Part shown: positions 61,332-64,000 of the stretch, in pieces
Layout: each line of letters opens with the position of its first letter
Position numbering within the stretch: the first letter of the stretch is position 1
NCBI RefSeq assembly: GCF_000687995.1
Contig: NZ_JIAC01000001.1
Location: 310,001 to 374,000, forward strand
Direction: 5' to 3'
Source of the DNA: Selenomonas ruminantium AC2024
GTDB taxonomy: Bacteria; Bacillota; Negativicutes; Selenomonadales; Selenomonadaceae
DNA length: 64,000 nt
The notes under the pieces: generated by a model
What the model was told of the DNA's origin: nothing
Seen by the model: the letters and a program-made list of their open reading frames with translations, nothing else
Databases searched by the model: none
Position numbers and translations under genes: made by a program

Positions 61332-62348
61332 TTAGCCCTCGTACTTTGCTAATTTCTTTTCCAGCTGGCTGATTTTCTTCCGCATTTCCGGCAGTTTCTT
61401 CATCGCCGCCTGCATGCGCAGCCATTCCGTATGGCTCTGCACCGGGAAGCCAGCACAGAATACACCTTCCGGCATATCACCGATAATACCGGAGCGGGCC
61501 GCATAGACAGAGTTTGCTCCGATATTGATATGGCCTACAGTGCCCACCTGACCGCCGAACGTAACATTATGACCTACGGTAGTCGAGCCAGAAATGCCCG
61601 TCTGAGCTACAATCAGGCAGTTAGCGCCAATTTTACAGTTATGGCCAATATGCACGAGATTGTCAATCTTCGTGCCCTTGCCGATAACCGTAGCGCCCAT
61701 AGCAGCGCGGTCGATGCCGTCATGAGCACCGATTTCCACATCGTCCTCTAAAACTACGATGCCTACCTGCGGCACCTTGGTATGCACGCCGTCTTTCGTG
61801 GTAAAGCCAAAGCCGTCGGAGCCAATAACTGCCGAGCTATGAACCACACAACGTTTGCCCACCCGGCAGTGTTCGCGAACAGTGGCATTGGAATATATGA
61901 CACTGTCATCACCAATTTCTGCATACTGGCCAATATAGGTATGAGGATAGAGCACCACATTGTCACCGATAACCGCATGGTCATCCACCATGGCAAAGGG
62001 CATAATGGTAACATTCTGGCCCAGCTTCACATCCTTGCCCACATGGGCCTTGGCGCTTACTTCCGCGGGACGCTCCAATTTCGGCGTGAAAATCTCCAGT
62101 AGTTTGGCAAAAGCTGCTCTGGGGTCATCCACATAAAGGGCCGTCTTGGGGAAGTCCTCTATCCCTTCCGGCAGCATTACAGCCGCGGCCTTGCAGGTCT
62201 TAGCCTCCTCGATATGAGGCTCCACTGCAAAGGTCAGGTCACCGGCACCTGCTCCGGCAATATTGTCCAGGCCATCTATTTCAATCGCTTCATCGCCGGC
62301 GACGCGGCCGCCCACAATGGCTGCAATTTCCTGCAAAGTCTTCTTCAT
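61332..62348 (-). CDS. lpxD: UDP-3-O-(3-hydroxyacyl)glucosamine N-acyltransferase LpxD
   Basis: The 338-residue protein has an N-terminal uridine-binding domain (about 1-100), hexapeptide repeats, the catalytic His in [15 protein letters not shown], and a C-terminal coiled helix ([19 protein letters not shown]). It adds the N-linked acyl chain. Confidence 0.96.
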   Translation of the reverse strand: MKKTLQEIAAIVGGRVAGDEAIEIDGLDNIAGAGAGDLTFAVEPHIEEAKTCKAAAVMLPEGIEDFPKTALYVDDPRAAFAKLLEIFTPKLERPAEVSAKAHVGKDVKLGQNVTIMPFAMVDDHAVIGDNVVLYPHTYIGQYAEIGDDSVIYSNATVREHCRVGKRCVVHSSAVIGSDGFGFTTKDGVHTKVPQVGIVVLEDDVEIGAHDGIDRAAMGATVIGKGTKIDNLVHIGHNCKIGANCLIVAQTGISGSTTVGHNVTFGGQVGTVGHINIGANSVYAARSGIIGDMPEGVFCAGFPVQSHTEWLRMQAAMKKLPEMRKKISQLEKKLAKYEG

Positions 62349-62363
62349 GCTGGTACTCCCATC

Positions 62364-62813
62364 TTACTGCAACTGGGCAATGACATCATCCGTAACATCT
62401 ACAGCTCCGGTAACAGCCACCGGCTGATCCGTGCTGTTATTCACAACTGCATCCAGTTTCTTATTCTTGCTGACAGCCGCCAAAGCTACATCCATCTTCT
62501 GACGAAGCTGCAGCGAATAGGACTGATTTAAGCCCTGAATCTTGCGCTGACCATCCATCTGAGCCTTCTGCAAATCTTCCTGGCTCATGTTAGGATTCTC
62601 CTGCATTTTCTTCTGCAAATCCTGGCTGGCCTGCGTCTGCGCTTCTTCAATCTTCTGATTGCCTTCTTCGATAAGGCTGTTTATCTGCGGAGCTTCTTTG
62701 GAAACCCGCTCACCATCTATATAGCCGATTTTCGTCTGGCCGCAGCCGCTGGCCAAAGTGGCACAGAGCAAGGCCATAATCATAGCAGCTGCTGTTTTCT
62801 TGCGTAATTTCAT
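62364..62813 (-). CDS. OmpH/Skp-like periplasmic lipoprotein
   Basis: The 149-residue protein has a lipoprotein signal (CATLASGC, lipobox Cys at about 24), then KIGYIDGERVSKEAPQINSL, a charged coiled-coil body and a small beta end (AVDVTDDVIAQL). It resembles Skp/OmpH chaperones, which escort outer-membrane proteins and often precede lpxD. Skp is usually soluble, so the lipid anchor is a variation. The ribosome site is weak. Confidence 0.82.
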   Translation of the reverse strand: MKLRKKTAAAMIMALLCATLASGCGQTKIGYIDGERVSKEAPQINSLIEEGNQKIEEAQTQASQDLQKKMQENPNMSQEDLQKAQMDGQRKIQGLNQSYSLQLRQKMDVALAAVSKNKKLDAVVNNSTDQPVAVTGAVDVTDDVIAQLQ

Positions 62814-62843
62814 CCTATCTTCGCTTCTTTCTTTATAAGTCAA

Positions 62844-63932
62844 TTACAGATTTTTCATCTCTTGCACAATTTCCCCGGTCACATCCTGCGTGCGTATACC
62901 AATGGCCACACCAGCTTTGCGCAGCAAGGGATTAAACTCAGCTGCACCAGGCATAAAACTTGCCAATGTCTGGGGATGGTGCACCAAAATCAAGGTGAAG
63001 TGGTGCATAATGGCAATCTTAGCGGCTTTGCCGGCCACATCATTGAGAACATGGGCCTGCAGAGCAGCAAACTCCGTTTTTTTCTCCGCCAGAAGCTGTC
63101 GCTTTTCCAGCCTGGCCTGCACCTTTTGCGCCAGCTCCTGCTGTTTGGACAATGCTTCGGCATTGCGTTTATCGTCCTCGCTTTTGGTCTTCAATGCTGC
63201 AGCCATTTCCTGCTCACGCAGATTGGGCAGATTGGCCTGCCACTGGGCTAGTTCAGGCCCCAGTTCCTTTTGGACATAGGCTTCAATCTCGGCCTTATAG
63301 GACTGCCAAAGCTCATACTGACGCCTTCCGCGCTCTGCCTGCAGCTGGCTGCGCTGAGCCAGCCAGTCAGCCCGCTCCTGTGCAATGCTTTCCTTGGAAT
63401 CCAGCGGATTGTGCATGGACTCCTGATTGTCCAGCCGGATATTGAGATTCAGGATGGCGTTCAGGAATTCCTCATCGACAACCTGCCGCCGGGCATTATA
63501 TTCTGCCTCGGTACGCTGCCTGTACTCCTCACGAAGTTTTTTTGCCTTGCGCTCCAGCTCTGCCCGGCCGCCGATTACATCCGCTGCATTTTTCTGCCAG
63601 ACAGACTCCTTGAAGGTTTCTGCCAATAGCTGCGGAGGCTGCATGGTCAGCAGATCACCCACATCACTAACTTCCATCTCCAATAGTTCGCACTGCGCCT
63701 GCAAATCCGTCAGTTTCGCATAATCGGGATGCGCCTCCAGCACCTGCTGCCAGTCAATCAGTCCCGCATCGGGAATCTCTGCGAGGCTTTCCGGAGCCTG
63801 CCGGGGAATGATAAATTCTCTTGCCAGCCATGCCCCTAGCAGGACAAAGAGCAGTGCTACTAACGCACCTGCAAGAATATGGCGGCCTCGCTGCCTCTTT
63901 TTTTCCTGCTCGTCCTTGCTTGCTTCTGCCAT
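62844..63932 (-). CDS. Membrane-anchored coiled-coil protein, OmpH-like
   Basis: The 362-residue protein has one membrane anchor (about 22-42), then a long charged coiled coil (about 65-300: repeated Glu/Gln/Lys/Arg/Leu). A C-terminal globular part (about 300-362) follows, of the same type as the end of the next gene (GVAIGIRTQDVTGEIVQEM versus AVTGAVDVTDDVIAQL). It is probably a diverged, enlarged OmpH/Skp relative. ATG at 63932 (GAGGTG 6 nt upstream) is preferred over GTG at 63941. Confidence 0.7.
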   Translation of the reverse strand: MAEASKDEQEKKRQRGRHILAGALVALLFVLLGAWLAREFIIPRQAPESLAEIPDAGLIDWQQVLEAHPDYAKLTDLQAQCELLEMEVSDVGDLLTMQPPQLLAETFKESVWQKNAADVIGGRAELERKAKKLREEYRQRTEAEYNARRQVVDEEFLNAILNLNIRLDNQESMHNPLDSKESIAQERADWLAQRSQLQAERGRRQYELWQSYKAEIEAYVQKELGPELAQWQANLPNLREQEMAAALKTKSEDDKRNAEALSKQQELAQKVQARLEKRQLLAEKKTEFAALQAHVLNDVAGKAAKIAIMHHFTLILVHHPQTLASFMPGAAEFNPLLRKAGVAIGIRTQDVTGEIVQEMKNL

Positions 63933-63963
63933 GGCCGACACCTCAACTTTTAAGCTTAAAAGT

Positions 63964-63991
63964 AGTACCGAGCATATCTTTGCTCGGTACT
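63964..63991. terminator. hairpin at the head of the LPS run
   Basis: AGTACCGAGCA pairs with TGCTCGGTACT. It probably ends a gene beyond the window or lies in the leader of the LPS transcript. Next to it is the palindrome CTTTTAAGCTTAAAAG (63948-63963). Confidence 0.5.
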
Positions 63992-64000
63992 GCCTTTTAT

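Overview
The window looks like a chromosomal segment of a Selenomonas-like member of the Negativicutes (Firmicutes with an outer membrane). Three lines of evidence support this. There is a nearly complete LPS/lipid A/Kdo biosynthesis and export cluster. The flagellar L- and P-ring genes flgH and flgI sit in a Firmicutes-style mbl-flgF-flgG arrangement. There is also an OmpM/Mep45-type porin with an N-terminal SLH domain. The species assignment is inference; no rRNA is present.

Layout. 1-5.8 kb: partial LevR-type sigma-54 activator, then secG-est-rnr-smpB on the minus strand. 5.8-10.8 kb: an accessory stretch with a 197-bp palindrome, an Fst-type toxin module, a phosphoesterase, two tandem double-glycine-leader peptides, tRNA-Arg, a POT peptide transporter and a small unknown gene. 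10.8-22 kb: tRNA-Arg, murA, an S55 peptidase, an AMIN/NAGPA protein, the distal rod/ring flagellar operon flgF-G-A-H-I-J and mbl. 22-31 kb: ldh, sucCD, galM, a HAD phosphatase, a REC-GGDEF-EAL regulator and an NCS2 purine permease. 31-36.2 kb: a second accessory stretch with a Crp/Fnr regulator, four small hydrophobic peptide modules, a structured RNA candidate, ompM and four tRNAs. 36-43 kb: a YdjI-YdjG-YdjH-like membrane-stress operon, tRNA-Gly, wecA-wecB-atpZ and comEB. 43-64 kb: a long minus-strand run carrying a coiled-coil OmpH-like protein, skp-like, lpxD, lpxL-like, lpxC, fabZ, lpxA, lpxI, (terminator), lpxB, msbA, a waaA-lpxK fusion, kdsB, kdsA, kdsD, kdsC, lpxL-like, lptC, lptA, lptB, lptF/G, DUF3084 and a YqgF-like gene. 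It encodes almost the whole Raetz pathway plus the inner-membrane and periplasmic Lpt machinery.

The most unusual content is a set of five candidate type I toxin-antitoxin modules within 30 kb. All encode 21-29 residue membrane peptides. Three (6.2, 35.0, 35.9 kb) have the layout of the pAD1 par/fst locus: a toxin mRNA and a convergent short antisense RNA meet at a hairpin, and a direct repeat of the toxin start region lies inside the antisense RNA. Two (32.2, 32.7 kb) are tandem TxpA/BsrG-like units with 5'-3' mRNA complementarity and an antisense promoter over the 3' end. Three copies of an approximately 80-bp hairpin with a conserved core and covarying stems sit directly upstream of three of these modules. 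A fourth module is preceded by a 197-bp palindrome. I read all promoters, hairpins and small peptides by eye; none has been tested by a search or folding program.
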